NCBI RefSeq assembly: GCF_050589645.1
Contig: NZ_JBNGOQ010000001.1
Coordinates: 1,240,001 to 1,304,000 of the forward strand
Source: JBNGOQ01 sp050589645
GTDB taxonomy: Bacteria > Bacteroidota > Bacteroidia > Flavobacteriales > Flavobacteriaceae
Length of the DNA: 64,000 nucleotides
Reading direction: 5' to 3'
The notes under the pieces are model-generated. The model saw only the letters and a program-made list of their open reading frames with translations, ran no database searches and had not been told where the DNA came from. Both the position numbers and the translations under genes were made by a program. Shown here in pieces: positions 36,656-46,100 of this stretch. Numbering within the stretch: position 1 is the first letter of the stretch; each line of letters starts with the position of its first letter.

Positions 36656-36794
36656 ATATAAGACTTTGTTGTGAACGGCATCAAACTAGTTGTGTCAGTG
36701 CATAAAACCATAGGCAGTGCTATAATACCGCATATAAATGTAGGTATTATCTTACAAAAAACAAACAATTTTTACTGTTTACGGTGAATTTGAA

Positions 36795-36838
36795 GGAAAA
36801 ATAAGGTCCTAATGCCAATATCCCAATGCACCGGACCT
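36795..36838 (-). terminator. Probable terminator after coaD
   Basis: AGGTCC and GGACCT, overlapping the coaD stop codon, enclose a loop that can pair further (TGC/GCA), followed on the minus strand by TTATTTTTCC. Confidence 0.5.
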
Positions 36839-37292
36839 AGCCAATTCTAACGGTTTCTGGCACCAGGCCAGTGTAGTCTCCGCCATTTCTGATGACATCC
36901 CGTACGATTGAGGAGCTTATATACGATTTTCCGGAGGAAGTCAACAGAAAAACCGTTTCAATTTCAGAAAGTTTCCGATTGGTATGGGCAATGGCCTTCT
37001 CAAACTCAAAATCGCCCGGATTGCGCAATCCCCTTAGAATAAACCTCGCCTCGTTCTTCTTACAAAAATCCACGGTAAGGCCCTCATAGGTCATTACCTT
37101 GATTTTGGGCTCATTTTTAAAGGCCTCGCTCACAAATTGTTTGCGTTTTTCCAGGGGGAACATGTATTTTTTTTCGGCATTGACTCCAATGGCTATGATC
37201 AGCTCGTCGAACAAGGTAATGCCTCTTAAAATAATGTCGTAATGCCCAAGGGTAAGTGGATCGAAGGAACCTGGAAAAATGGCGCGTCTCAT
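36837..37292 (-). CDS. coaD: Pantetheine-phosphate adenylyltransferase
   Basis: 151 residues, a normal CoaD. It transfers AMP from ATP to 4'-phosphopantetheine in coenzyme A synthesis. The nucleotidyltransferase motif is FPGSFDPLTLGHYDII (about 6-21, with TLGH as the T/HxGH motif), then LRGLRNPGDFEFE near 86 and ISSSIVRDV near 127. Lies 27 bp after ddl and is likely co-transcribed with it. Confidence 0.96.
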   Translation of the reverse strand: MRRAIFPGSFDPLTLGHYDIILRGITLFDELIIAIGVNAEKKYMFPLEKRKQFVSEAFKNEPKIKVMTYEGLTVDFCKKNEARFILRGLRNPGDFEFEKAIAHTNRKLSEIETVFLLTSSGKSYISSSIVRDVIRNGGDYTGLVPETVRIG

Positions 37293-37319
37293 GCGTTCGG
37301 TATATAGTCGTTGTTAAAG

Positions 37320-38303
37320 TTACTTAATTTCCCTTAAAGCTTCATCTATGGCGCTTTCAAACAGTTCGGAAAGACCAATACCGGCCACTCTGGCCTGCTC
37401 TGGCAAAATACTTTCGGCGGTAAGTCCTGGTGTTGTGTTCATTTCCAGCATATAGGGTTCATCGCCCACAAAGATGAACTCACTTCTTGAATAACCGCTC
37501 ATTTTCAGGATATCATAAGCGCGTTGGGCTACCTGGGCCACCTTTTTTCGCTGTATAGGGGTAATTCTGGCCGGCGTAATTTCCTGCGACTTGCCCTGAT
37601 ACTTCGCTTCGAAATCAAAAAAATCGTTTTCACTTACGATTTCGGTTATGGGAAGGACCTTGGTCTCCCCCTTATACTTTATGACCCCTACGGAAACTTC
37701 GGTCCCGTCCAGGAAAGCTTCAATAATGATCTCATCATCCTCTTTATAGGCCCGGTCAATGGCGGGCAACAACTCTTTTTGTTCATATACCTTGGTAATG
37801 CCAAAGCTGCTTCCCGCTTTGTTGGCCTTTACGAAACACGGAAGCCCTACCTGCTTAACGATTGCCTGTGGATCAACCGGGTCGCCCTGGTTTAAGTAAT
37901 AGGAGGTTGCCGATTTTATGCCATAGGGCCTCAGGACACTTAAAAGATCCCGCTTGTTAAAAGTAAGGGCGGCCTGGTAGTTGCCACAAGAGGTCTGCGG
38001 AATCTGAAGGAGTTCAAAATAGGCCTGCATAAAGCCATCCTCCCCTGGAGAACCATGAATAGCGTTGAATACGCAATCGAACACCAGCACTTCTTCGCCC
38101 CGTTGCACCGAAAAATCATGTCGGTTTACGGGATATTCCTTGTCATTATCATCCACATATACCCATTTATCCTTAAAGATATGGATGGGGTAGGTATTGA
38201 ATTTTGAGTGGTCCAGATATTGGTGCACCACCGAACCGCTTTTAAGCGATATCTGATACTCACTGGAATAACCACCCATGATAATGGCTATGTTTTTTTT
38301 CAT
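37320..38303 (-). CDS. ddl: D-alanine--D-alanine ligase
   Basis: 327 residues from the ATG at 38303 (three residues longer if translated from 38312). ATP-grasp ligase for the cell-wall dipeptide D-Ala-D-Ala. Seen: GGYSSEYQISLKSG (near 10), HGSPGEDG (near 84), CFVKANKAGSSFG (near 155), and EMNTTPGLTAES at the end (near 290), which carries the metal and substrate residues. Divergent from the PASTA gene. With coaD it forms a two-gene unit. Confidence 0.95.
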   Translation of the reverse strand: MKKNIAIIMGGYSSEYQISLKSGSVVHQYLDHSKFNTYPIHIFKDKWVYVDDNDKEYPVNRHDFSVQRGEEVLVFDCVFNAIHGSPGEDGFMQAYFELLQIPQTSCGNYQAALTFNKRDLLSVLRPYGIKSATSYYLNQGDPVDPQAIVKQVGLPCFVKANKAGSSFGITKVYEQKELLPAIDRAYKEDDEIIIEAFLDGTEVSVGVIKYKGETKVLPITEIVSENDFFDFEAKYQGKSQEITPARITPIQRKKVAQVAQRAYDILKMSGYSRSEFIFVGDEPYMLEMNTTPGLTAESILPEQARVAGIGLSELFESAIDEALREIK

Positions 38304-38461
38304 GTTGCTCACGAACTAATGCTTTAAATTGACGATCGCGATTTCAAAGTAAAGAAAAAGCATCGGGTTTCCTTCGCGGAGATGTTATTTTTTTAATCGG
38401 CGATGCAATTTGGAAAGTGACATTTCATTAGGAAGGCAACTATTTGTTATGGCTCATTTCA

Positions 38462-38469
38462 TATATTTG
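38462..38469 (+). promoter_or_regulatory. -7 element before the PASTA gene
   Basis: TATATTTG matches TAnnTTTG 16 bp before the ATG at 38486. A TTTG lies 15 bases upstream of it, closer than the usual 19-21, so the -33 element is uncertain. Confidence 0.5.
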
Positions 38470-38485
38470 TCCGGATAATCAAAAG

Positions 38486-39076
38486 ATGATGAGGAGTTTT
38501 ATTAACTTTTTAAGGAGCAAAATTTTTCTAATTCAATTGGGGCTTGCCTTGCTGGTTACCATAATCCTTGTTTTTTTGGTATTGCAATGGTTAAAAAAAT
38601 CTACGAACCACGGGGAATTCGTGGAGGTCCCGGACTTTTCCAAGATGTCTGTCATGGATATGCGCAGCGCCGTGGAAAATGCCGGATTGCGGTACGCCAT
38701 TTTGGATTCTGCCAATTACGATCCCAATTACCCCAGGTTTTCCATCATTGAACAAAATCCTGCGGCCGGGAATAAGGTAAAGCAGAACAGGAAAATCTAT
38801 TTCACGGTCAATCCCTCCGGTTACAAAAAGGTGACGATCCCAAAAATAATACAGGTCACTCAGCGCAATGCCGCTTCCATGTTGCGGGCAGTGGGCCTTG
38901 ACGTGCAACGGATCACCTATGTGGATGAATTGGGCAAGGATATGGTCTACTATATAAAGCACAAAGGGAAGAATGTTTCCCCTGGGGACAAGCTGCCCAA
39001 AACTTCAAAAATTGAGCTGATCTGTGGAAATGGTAAGATTCCGGGCAGGGCGCAGGTAAAGGCCGATTCCCAATAA
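38486..39076 (+). CDS. PASTA-domain membrane protein
   Basis: 196 residues from the ATG at 38486. A short cytoplasmic start and one membrane helix (about 13-35) are followed by two PASTA domains (about 45-112: VEVPDFSKMSVMDMRSAVENAGL; and 115-185: VTIPKIIQVTQRNAASMLRAVGL). PASTA domains bind peptidoglycan fragments or beta-lactams. No kinase or transpeptidase domain is attached, as is usual for this Bacteroidota protein. It precedes rluD by 2 bp, a conserved pair in the class. Confidence 0.9.
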   Translation: MMRSFINFLRSKIFLIQLGLALLVTIILVFLVLQWLKKSTNHGEFVEVPDFSKMSVMDMRSAVENAGLRYAILDSANYDPNYPRFSIIEQNPAAGNKVKQNRKIYFTVNPSGYKKVTIPKIIQVTQRNAASMLRAVGLDVQRITYVDELGKDMVYYIKHKGKNVSPGDKLPKTSKIELICGNGKIPGRAQVKADSQ

Positions 39077-39078
39077 CC

Positions 39079-40104
39079 ATGGAACCAAAGGAACAACCGG
39101 GACCCCGGGAGGACGAGCTCTTTGAGCACCACAAGTTCGTTGCCTCACCAGGCCAGGAACCGCTGCGGGTGGATAAGTTTTTAATGAACTTCATCGAAAA
39201 TGCGACACGGAGCAAAATTCAACAGGCAGCTAAGGATGGACATATCTGGGTAAACGATGCCGAGGTGAAGCAGAATTATCGGGTGAAGGCCGGGGATGAG
39301 GTAAAAGTGATGTTTGAACATCCACCTTATGAGTTTCTTTTGACCCCTGAGGAAATCCCTTTGGATACTGTGTATGAGGATGATAGTCTCCTGGTAGTGA
39401 ACAAGCCTGCCGGTATGGTGGTACATCCAGGACATGGCAATTATTCCGGGACCTTGATCAATGCCCTATTGTACCACATAGATCATCTACCGGCCAATCA
39501 GAACGAAAGACCGGGTTTGGTACATCGGATAGATAAGGATACGTCCGGACTTTTGGTAATAGCGAAAACAGAAACGGCCATGACCCATTTGGCCAAACAG
39601 TTTTTTGACAAGACCACGGAGCGGGAGTACATCGCTTTGGTCTGGGGCGATGTGCAACAGGATAGCGGTACGATTACAGGCCATATAGATCGCAACCCAA
39701 AAAACCGCTTGCAAATGCAGGTCTTTCCGGAAGGAGACCACGGAAAGGAGGCCGTGACCCACTATAAGGTCCTGGAGCGCCTGGGCTATGTTACCTTAGT
39801 TTCCTGCCGCCTGGAAACCGGAAGGACACATCAAATACGGGTGCATCTTAAATATATTGGACATACCCTGTTTAACGACGCGCGCTATGGGGGCGACAAG
39901 ATTCTCAAGGGCACTACCTTCACCAAATACCGACAGTTTGTGGAAAATGCCTTTAAAATATTGCCCAGGCAGGCCCTACATGCCAAAACCCTGGGTTTTA
40001 TTCATCCGGCTACCGGGGAACCCATGCGATTTAACTCCGATTTGCCTGAGGATATGGCCAGTTGTATTGAAAAATGGAGGCATTACGCCAAGCATCGGTC
40101 CTAG
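39079..40104 (+). CDS. rluD: 23S rRNA pseudouridine synthase, RluA/RluD family
   Basis: 341 residues. An S4 RNA-binding domain (about 35-90: VDKFLMNFIENATRSKIQQAAKDG) is followed by the catalytic domain with the active Asp in GLVHRIDKDTSGLLVIAKT (near 150). RLETGRTHQIRVHL near 240 is the RNA-contact motif. It converts uridines in helix 69 of 23S rRNA if truly RluD; the family also contains RluC, so the exact site is inferred from the S4 domain and length. Confidence 0.92.
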   Translation: MEPKEQPGPREDELFEHHKFVASPGQEPLRVDKFLMNFIENATRSKIQQAAKDGHIWVNDAEVKQNYRVKAGDEVKVMFEHPPYEFLLTPEEIPLDTVYEDDSLLVVNKPAGMVVHPGHGNYSGTLINALLYHIDHLPANQNERPGLVHRIDKDTSGLLVIAKTETAMTHLAKQFFDKTTEREYIALVWGDVQQDSGTITGHIDRNPKNRLQMQVFPEGDHGKEAVTHYKVLERLGYVTLVSCRLETGRTHQIRVHLKYIGHTLFNDARYGGDKILKGTTFTKYRQFVENAFKILPRQALHAKTLGFIHPATGEPMRFNSDLPEDMASCIEKWRHYAKHRS

Positions 40105-40251
40105 GGAATAGTTTTCTTCGATACCCGTATTGAAAACTCCTCTAATTTAACCGTGTAATCCCAAAAAACCTTGTTATTTTTATACAAAATTCAAGCTTAT
40201 GAAATGAGCCATGGGAATTTTGGCAACCAACCGAAATGATTATTGGCGAAT

Positions 40252-40285
40252 TACACCTGCCTGCCGGCAAGGCCGGTCTGACCGA
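40252..40285. repeat. GC-rich palindromic repeat, copy with CCTGCCTGCCGGCA
   Basis: CCTGCCTGCCGGCAAGGCCGG sits in the 203 bp between rluD and yaaA. Its core CCTGCCTGCCGGCA also occurs in the palindrome near 54623-54644, so it belongs to a repeated family. The rest of this gap holds a weak hairpin (40109-40137) and nothing else I can name. Confidence 0.55.
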
Positions 40286-40307
40286 TAAAACAAATAAATA
40301 TATACAG

Positions 40308-41066
40308 ATGAAACTTGTGATATCCCCTGCAAAGTCGCTCAACCTTGAAAGCACGGTACCCACTTCCCGGTACACCGATGCCAGTTTTCCGCAAGAGTCG
40401 GAACGTCTCAACAAGCTTTTGAAAAAGAAGTCGGCCCGCAGTCTTTCAAAACTGATGTCCATTTCGGATAGCCTAGGACAACTGAATTATGAGCGCAATC
40501 AAGAATGGCATTTGCCCTTTGACCCCAGCAATGCAAGACAGGCCATCTATGCCTTTAGTGGTGATGTGTACCGAGGATTGGACGCCTATACCATTCCGGA
40601 AGAAAAACACCACAAAATGCAAGATAGTATCCGCATCCTTTCAGGGCTTTACGGGCTCTTAAAACCACTAGACCTTATACAGCCCTATCGTTTGGAAATG
40701 GGTACCAGGATGCCTGTGGGGAAAAATAAAAACCTGTATGAATTTTGGCGTAAAAAAATAACTACGGCACTCAATGATGAACTGAAGGAGGGAGAACTTT
40801 TTCTCAACCTGGCAAGTGCGGAGTATTTTAAGGCCATAGACCCCAAAACCCTGAAGGTACCGGTAATCACCGCGGTATTTAAGGATTTCAAAAATGGAGA
40901 GTACAAGAGCATTATGACCTTTGCCAAGTTGGCCCGTGGTTATATGTCCAGATATATCGTGGATCATGACATCGATACACTCGAAGGCGTAAAAGGTTTT
41001 AATTATGAAGGATATGGTTTCAGCGAGGACATGTCCTCCGAAAATGAGCTGGTCTTTACCCGATAG
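40308..41066 (+). CDS. yaaA: Peroxide stress protein YaaA (DUF328)
   Basis: 252 residues from the ATG at 40308; a frame open from 40236 runs through the GC-rich repeat and is not used. Family features: ISPAKSLNL at the start, YAFSGDVYRGLDAYT near 72-86, LSGLYGLLKPLDLIQPYRLEMGTRM near 106-130, and FAKLARGYMSRYI near 205. E. coli YaaA lowers free iron under hydrogen peroxide stress and binds DNA; the same is assumed here. Confidence 0.93.
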   Translation: MKLVISPAKSLNLESTVPTSRYTDASFPQESERLNKLLKKKSARSLSKLMSISDSLGQLNYERNQEWHLPFDPSNARQAIYAFSGDVYRGLDAYTIPEEKHHKMQDSIRILSGLYGLLKPLDLIQPYRLEMGTRMPVGKNKNLYEFWRKKITTALNDELKEGELFLNLASAEYFKAIDPKTLKVPVITAVFKDFKNGEYKSIMTFAKLARGYMSRYIVDHDIDTLEGVKGFNYEGYGFSEDMSSENELVFTR

Positions 41067-41123
41067 TTAAAGGACGGGGCAACCTTTGTCAACTTTGCGT
41101 ATCTAACCCAATAAAGCAAAGTT

Positions 41124-41495
41124 ATGAAACGGATACTGTCACTTGTTACATTCGTAGTATTGTTTTCCCTGGGGTGTTCGGACCGGGATGATGACTTAAA
41201 TGCGAACGCGGTAAATCTTCGTATCCAAAATAAGAGTTCACTTCGTTTCGATGAAGTTCAGGTAGGCGGTGTCGACAAGGTCCACTCACAGGTGCCCCCA
41301 GGGGCATTTACCGCTTATTTGGAATATGAAACAGTTTATAGATACAGTTATATCCGTATTGAGGCCGATGGGCAGACCTACGTATTACAACCCATTGATT
41401 TTGTAGGTGAAACCCCATTGTCCAAAGGTTTTTATACCTATGAGCTCGATCTGGAGCAAGGTGGGGGCATATCGCTCAATTTTGTAGTGGACTAA
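41124..41495 (+). CDS. Small lipoprotein, unknown function
   Basis: 123 residues. Lipoprotein signal with lipobox SLGC (Cys18), then SDRDDD, an acidic start typical of surface-exposed Bacteroidota lipoproteins. The rest is a compact beta-rich domain (about 30-123: VNLRIQNKSSLRFDEVQVGG, then YEL and LNFVVD strands). I do not recognise the family. It stands alone between yaaA and the convergent THX gene. Confidence 0.75.
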   Translation: MKRILSLVTFVVLFSLGCSDRDDDLNANAVNLRIQNKSSLRFDEVQVGGVDKVHSQVPPGAFTAYLEYETVYRYSYIRIEADGQTYVLQPIDFVGETPLSKGFYTYELDLEQGGGISLNFVVD

Positions 41496-41500
41496 GGCCG

Positions 41501-41626
41501 CTATTTCTTCTTCGTAGCTTTCTTTTTGGTCGTTACCACGGTTTTTGCCGCTTTGCCCGGCCTTCTGGCACCATAGGATTTATTCGCAATTTTACCCCGC
41601 TTGGTTTTTTTATCTCCTTTTCCCAT
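41501..41626 (-). CDS. 30S ribosomal protein THX
   Basis: 41 residues encoded by an uninterrupted ATG-to-TAG frame. The sequence starts MGKGDKKTKRGKIANKSYG and ends with a lysine-rich tail (KKKATKKK); 22 of 41 residues or so are basic or glycine. The MGKGDKKTKRGKI start is the mark of the Thx family, a peptide that lies in the head of the 30S subunit and is widespread in Bacteroidota. Its size makes it easy to miss. It is convergent with the small lipoprotein, 5 bp away, and divergent from pyc. Confidence 0.93.
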   Translation of the reverse strand: MGKGDKKTKRGKIANKSYGARRPGKAAKTVVTTKKKATKKK

Positions 41627-41793
41627 TCCTGTGACAATTTTCTAAAGATAGGCTTATAAGATAGAAAAAATATAGCACTGTATGAAATGAAGGATTCGGC
41701 AGGGGAAATACCGTTTCCTGATCTTTTGACAAGCCTCTGCCCAAAGCCGTAGCGAATTATAACAAAAATTCTAAATTTTATGGTTTTCCCGTA

Positions 41794-41824
41794 TTGCGAT
41801 CGTGGTCCAAAAAGAGTAAGTTTG
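41794..41824 (+). promoter_or_regulatory. Promoter of pyruvate carboxylase
   Basis: TTG at 41794-41796, a 20-base spacer, then TAAGTTTG at 41817-41824, which fits TTG-N19/20-TAnnTTTG. The start codon follows 51 bp later. The rest of the 249-bp gap from THX shows no other feature. Confidence 0.7.
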
Positions 41825-41875
41825 CCATTGGTTAAAGACCAACGGTCTCAGTGTCTTCTTCAAAAAATAAAATAG

Positions 41876-44800
41876 GTGAAAATTAACAAGGTTTTAGTAG
41901 CAAATAGGGGAGAAATAGCCATACGGATTTTTAGGGCTTGTGTAGAGATAGGCATAAAAACGGTAGGTATTTATACTTATGAAGATCGGTATTCCCTGCA
42001 TCGTTATAAGGCCGATGAATGTTACCAGATTGGCGAGGACAAAGACCCCTTGAAGCCGTATCTAGACATGGACGCTATTATAAAAGTGGCCAAGGAAAAT
42101 GATGTGGATGCCATTCATCCGGGCTATGGGTTTCTTTCGGAGAATGCGGAATTTGCCCAAAAATGCAAGGACAACGATATTATTTTTGTGGGCCCTAAAG
42201 TGTCCGTCTTAAAAGCCTTGGGCGATAAGATCATGGCAAAGGAAGTGGCTGTGGCCAACAAGGTGCCCGTAATACAGAGCAGTGATAAGGATCTCACCGA
42301 TATTAAGGTGGCACTGGCAGAAGCCAAACGCATTGGGTATCCCATAATGTTGAAAGCTGCTTCTGGAGGCGGGGGCCGGGGCATGCGGGTTATCCGAACC
42401 GAGGAGGAACTTAGAAAAGCGTTCCCGGAAGCCCGAAGGGAGTCCTTGAACGCCTTTGGGGACGATACCGTTTTTCTGGAGAAGTTCGTGGAGAACCCTA
42501 AGCATATTGAAATACAGATCGTAGCCGACACCCATGGCAATATTGTGCACCTGTACGAACGTGATTGTTCCGTACAACGCCGTTATCAAAAGGTCATCGA
42601 ATTTGCGCCCTCTATCGGATTGCCGCAAGAAACCAAGGATAGCCTTTACAAATATGCCGTGGATATCTGCAAAGCGGTGAACTATAACAATATTGGCACT
42701 GTGGAATTTTTGGTGGACGAGGATGGCAGCATATATTTTATAGAAGTGAATCCCCGGGTGCAGGTAGAGCATACGGTTACAGAGATGATAACCAACATTG
42801 ATCTGATCAAGGCCCAGATTTTCATTGCAGGAGGGTACAAATTGTCCGATAAACAAATTAAGATCCAGGACCAGGAATCGATTCAGGTTACCGGTTATGC
42901 GCTGCAGTGCAGAATTACCACAGAAGATCCCGCCAATGATTTTAAACCAGACTACGGTGTGGTCACTACCTATAGAAGTGCCTCGGGTCTGGGGATCCGA
43001 CTAGATGCGGGCAGTATCTATCAAGGTGTGAGCATTTCACCATTTTTTGATTCCATGTTGGTCAAGGTCTCCGCCATTAGTAGAACTTTGGACGGTTCTT
43101 GCAGGAAAATGAGAAGGGCTTTGGCCGAGTTCCGTATCCGGGGCGTTAAGACCAATATGGCCTTTTTGGACAATATTTTGAAGCATCCCACCTTTAGGGA
43201 AGGCAAGGTGACCGTAAATTTCATTAAGAACGAACCTGCCCTATTCGAGTTCGTAGAGCCGCGTAATAGGGCCAACAAACTGGTGGAGTTCTTGGGACAG
43301 ACCATTGTGAACGGGAATCCGGATGTGAAAAAAATCAACCCGAACCATGTCTTTTCCAAACCCAAGGTACCCGCCTTTCCCAAAAATGGCGGTTATCCCG
43401 AAGGGACAAAGGATCGACTTACTGCACTGGGGCCGGATAAATTTGCGCAGTGGTTGAAAGCAGAAAGGAAAGTACATTTTACGGATACCACCATGCGCGA
43501 TGCCCATCAAAGCCTTTTGGCCACCCGTATGCGTACCATTGATATGTTGCAGGTTGCCGAAGGATATGCCAAGAACCACCCAGAGATCTTTAGCATGGAA
43601 GTATGGGGCGGGGCCACCTTTGATGTATGTCTGCGGTTTTTACAGGAGAACCCCTGGGAACGCCTGGCGCTACTACGCAAGGCCATGCCCAATATGTTGT
43701 TGCAAATGTTGATCCGTGGATCTAACGGGGTGGGCTATACCGCCTATCCGGATAACTTGATCGAAAAGTTTGTGGAACAGTCCTGGGAAACTGGCATTGA
43801 TGTCTTTAGAATTTTTGATTCCCTCAACTGGATGAAATCCATCGCCCCCTGTATCGAATATGTTAGGAAGCGTACGGGAGGTTTGGCAGAGGGCTCGCTG
43901 TGCTACACAGGGGACATTTTAGATCCTTCCAAAAGCAAATACGACCTAAAATATTATGTGCAGTTGGCCAAGGATATTGAAAACGCCGGTGCGCACATTT
44001 TGGGGGTAAAGGATATGGCAGGCCTGCTAAAGCCCAATGCGGCCTTTGAACTGATCTCTGCCCTAAAATCGGAAATCAATATCCCTATCCACCTCCATAC
44101 CCACGATACCTCTTCCATACAGGCCGCAATGTACCTAAAAGCCGTAGAGGCCGGAGTAGATGTCATTGATGTGGCCCTAGGTGGACTTTCGGGCCTGACC
44201 TCCCAGCCCAATTTTAATTCCGTGGCGGAGATGTTGCGGTTCCACGAGCGGGAGAATATTTTGGATATCGAAAAGCTGGCGGAGTATTCCAACTATTGGG
44301 AGACGGTCAGAAACTATTACTATCCTTTTGAATCTGGTTTAAAATCGGGCACGGGGGAAGTCTACAGCCATGAAATACCGGGCGGACAGTATTCTAATTT
44401 AAAGGGACAGGCCATTGCCTTGGGACTGGAGGATAAATTTCCGGAGGTTACCAAGATGTACGGCGAAGTCAATACCTTATTCGGTGACATTGTTAAGGTG
44501 ACACCCAGTTCCAAGGTAGTGGGAGACATGGCCCAATACATGATCAGCAACAACCTTACGGTAGAGGACGTTCTGGAAAAGGGGGATGAAATTTCCTTTC
44601 CTCAGTCCGTCATTAGTTTCTTTAAGGGAGATTTGGGACAACCCGTGGGAGGCTTCCCAAAAAAGTTACAAAAAATTGTTCTCAAGGACCAAAAACCCTA
44701 TAGCAATAGACCTAACGCCCATCTGGAACCCATAGACTTTGATAAAGAGTTCAAGGCTTTTAAAAGAAAGTTCAGAAAGGGAATGGGCAGGGAACTGATG

Positions 44801-45328
44801 ATTACAGATTTCCTGTCCTACAAGTTATATCCAAAGGTTTTTACCGATGCCTATAACAATCACGTCAAATTCGGCAACGTCATGAACATTCCTACCAAAA
44901 ACTTTTTTTACGGGATGGATGTGGGTGAGGAAATTATGGTAGACCTCGATCGTGGAAAGCGCGTTCTGGTCTCTCTAATGCTAAAAGGAGAACCCGATGA
45001 TGCCGGGAACGTAAGTGTCTTTTTTAAGATCAACGGACAACTTCGCAATGTGTTGGTAAAGGACACCTCAGTGAAGGTGGAGCATAAAGAGAATGTAAAA
45101 GCAGATGCTACAGACCCCAAACAGATCGGTGCACCGCTTCAAGGCCTGTTGTCGAATGTATTGGTAAAGAAAGGTCAAGAGGTGAAAAAAAACCAGCCCC
45201 TCTTTGTAATTGAGGCCATGAAAATGGAGACCACGGTCACGGCTACCGAGGAAGGGAAAGTAGATCGTATCCAATTGGACGGTGGCTCTTTGGTAAATAC
45301 CGATGATCTGGTTTTGGTGCTGAAGTAG
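41876..45328 (+). CDS. pyc: Pyruvate carboxylase
   Basis: 1150 residues, GTG start. It carboxylates pyruvate to oxaloacetate with biotin and ATP. Order of domains: biotin carboxylase (1-455; ATP-grasp loop GGGGRGMRVI near 163, catalytic EVNPRVQVEHTVTE near 290), carboxyltransferase (about 520-800; DTTMRDAHQSLLATRMR near 535), the PC/OADA domain, and the biotin carrier at the end with EAMKMET near 1112. All parts are in one chain, the alpha-4 form. Own promoter. BirA at 29.4 kb would load its biotin. Confidence 0.97.
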   Translation: MKINKVLVANRGEIAIRIFRACVEIGIKTVGIYTYEDRYSLHRYKADECYQIGEDKDPLKPYLDMDAIIKVAKENDVDAIHPGYGFLSENAEFAQKCKDNDIIFVGPKVSVLKALGDKIMAKEVAVANKVPVIQSSDKDLTDIKVALAEAKRIGYPIMLKAASGGGGRGMRVIRTEEELRKAFPEARRESLNAFGDDTVFLEKFVENPKHIEIQIVADTHGNIVHLYERDCSVQRRYQKVIEFAPSIGLPQETKDSLYKYAVDICKAVNYNNIGTVEFLVDEDGSIYFIEVNPRVQVEHTVTEMITNIDLIKAQIFIAGGYKLSDKQIKIQDQESIQVTGYALQCRITTEDPANDFKPDYGVVTTYRSASGLGIRLDAGSIYQGVSISPFFDSMLVKVSAISRTLDGSCRKMRRALAEFRIRGVKTNMAFLDNILKHPTFREGKVTVNFIKNEPALFEFVEPRNRANKLVEFLGQTIVNGNPDVKKINPNHVFSKPKVPAFPKNGGYPEGTKDRLTALGPDKFAQWLKAERKVHFTDTTMRDAHQSLLATRMRTIDMLQVAEGYAKNHPEIFSMEVWGGATFDVCLRFLQENPWERLALLRKAMPNMLLQMLIRGSNGVGYTAYPDNLIEKFVEQSWETGIDVFRIFDSLNWMKSIAPCIEYVRKRTGGLAEGSLCYTGDILDPSKSKYDLKYYVQLAKDIENAGAHILGVKDMAGLLKPNAAFELISALKSEINIPIHLHTHDTSSIQAAMYLKAVEAGVDVIDVALGGLSGLTSQPNFNSVAEMLRFHERENILDIEKLAEYSNYWETVRNYYYPFESGLKSGTGEVYSHEIPGGQYSNLKGQAIALGLEDKFPEVTKMYGEVNTLFGDIVKVTPSSKVVGDMAQYMISNNLTVEDVLEKGDEISFPQSVISFFKGDLGQPVGGFPKKLQKIVLKDQKPYSNRPNAHLEPIDFDKEFKAFKRKFRKGMGRELMITDFLSYKLYPKVFTDAYNNHVKFGNVMNIPTKNFFYGMDVGEEIMVDLDRGKRVLVSLMLKGEPDDAGNVSVFFKINGQLRNVLVKDTSVKVEHKENVKADATDPKQIGAPLQGLLSNVLVKKGQEVKKNQPLFVIEAMKMETTVTATEEGKVDRIQLDGGSLVNTDDLVLVLK

Positions 45329-45395
45329 CAGGTCTATGATGTTTGGTCAAAGGTATAAGGTGCATTGTGAAGCGAATAACTGAAAACTTACTGGG

Positions 45396-46070
45396 ATGAG
45401 TCCAATACCCTTCCTACATACCCATCCCTACGAACCTTTTCTTTTTGAGGAAGCCACCAAGCTTATTGTGGGGACCCTTCCGCCCCCAAGATTTACTATG
45501 GGAGACCTAAAGGTAGACGATGTGGATTTCTGCTACGGTAGCAGAAATGGGCAGTTGTGGCGGATTCTCGACGTCATTTTTGATCTGGGCCTTCGTTACG
45601 AGACCACCCAAGTGGCCACCGAACAGCGAAAGGGTTTTTTGTTGGAAAAAAAAATAGGTGTGTGCGATATTGTGGCCAGCGCCGAACGCGAAAAAGTAGA
45701 CGCTTCAGATCTGGGGATGCAGAACGTAAAACTCCGTGATATGATCGGATACCTAAAGGCTTATCCGAAGATAGATACACTCTTGTTCATGGGTGGCAAC
45801 AGTAAAAACGGACCCGAATATTTTTTCAGGAAATTGATTAAAGAACACAAGCTGAAATTTGAGGTGGTCTCCAACGAGGTACCTCGGATACATGAGCTGC
45901 ACCTAACCGACACAAGGAAGGTGAAAACCGTGTCATTGACCGCGCCATCCGGAGCGGCGAATAGGGCGGTGGGAAGTTTGGAAACCTATAAGCGATTAAA
46001 GGACCAAAACCCAAAATTCACTACCTTCGATTTTAGGGTGATGCAATATAGGCCCTTCTTCGAATCTTAG
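45396..46070 (+). CDS. Uracil-DNA glycosylase superfamily protein
   Basis: 224 residues. The start LIVGTLPPPRF (23-33) resembles the water-activating loop region of the UDG superfamily, and LFMGGNSKNGP near 130 and LTAPSGAANRA near 188 occupy the places of its other loops. The protein is a distant member; substrate could be uracil, hypoxanthine or another damaged base, or the activity might be lost. Convergent with the M20 peptidase gene, 30 bp apart. Confidence 0.7.
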   Translation: MSPIPFLHTHPYEPFLFEEATKLIVGTLPPPRFTMGDLKVDDVDFCYGSRNGQLWRILDVIFDLGLRYETTQVATEQRKGFLLEKKIGVCDIVASAEREKVDASDLGMQNVKLRDMIGYLKAYPKIDTLLFMGGNSKNGPEYFFRKLIKEHKLKFEVVSNEVPRIHELHLTDTRKVKTVSLTAPSGAANRAVGSLETYKRLKDQNPKFTTFDFRVMQYRPFFES

Positions 46071-46100
46071 GTTCTCCCTGTTTACTAAAGACAGATAATG

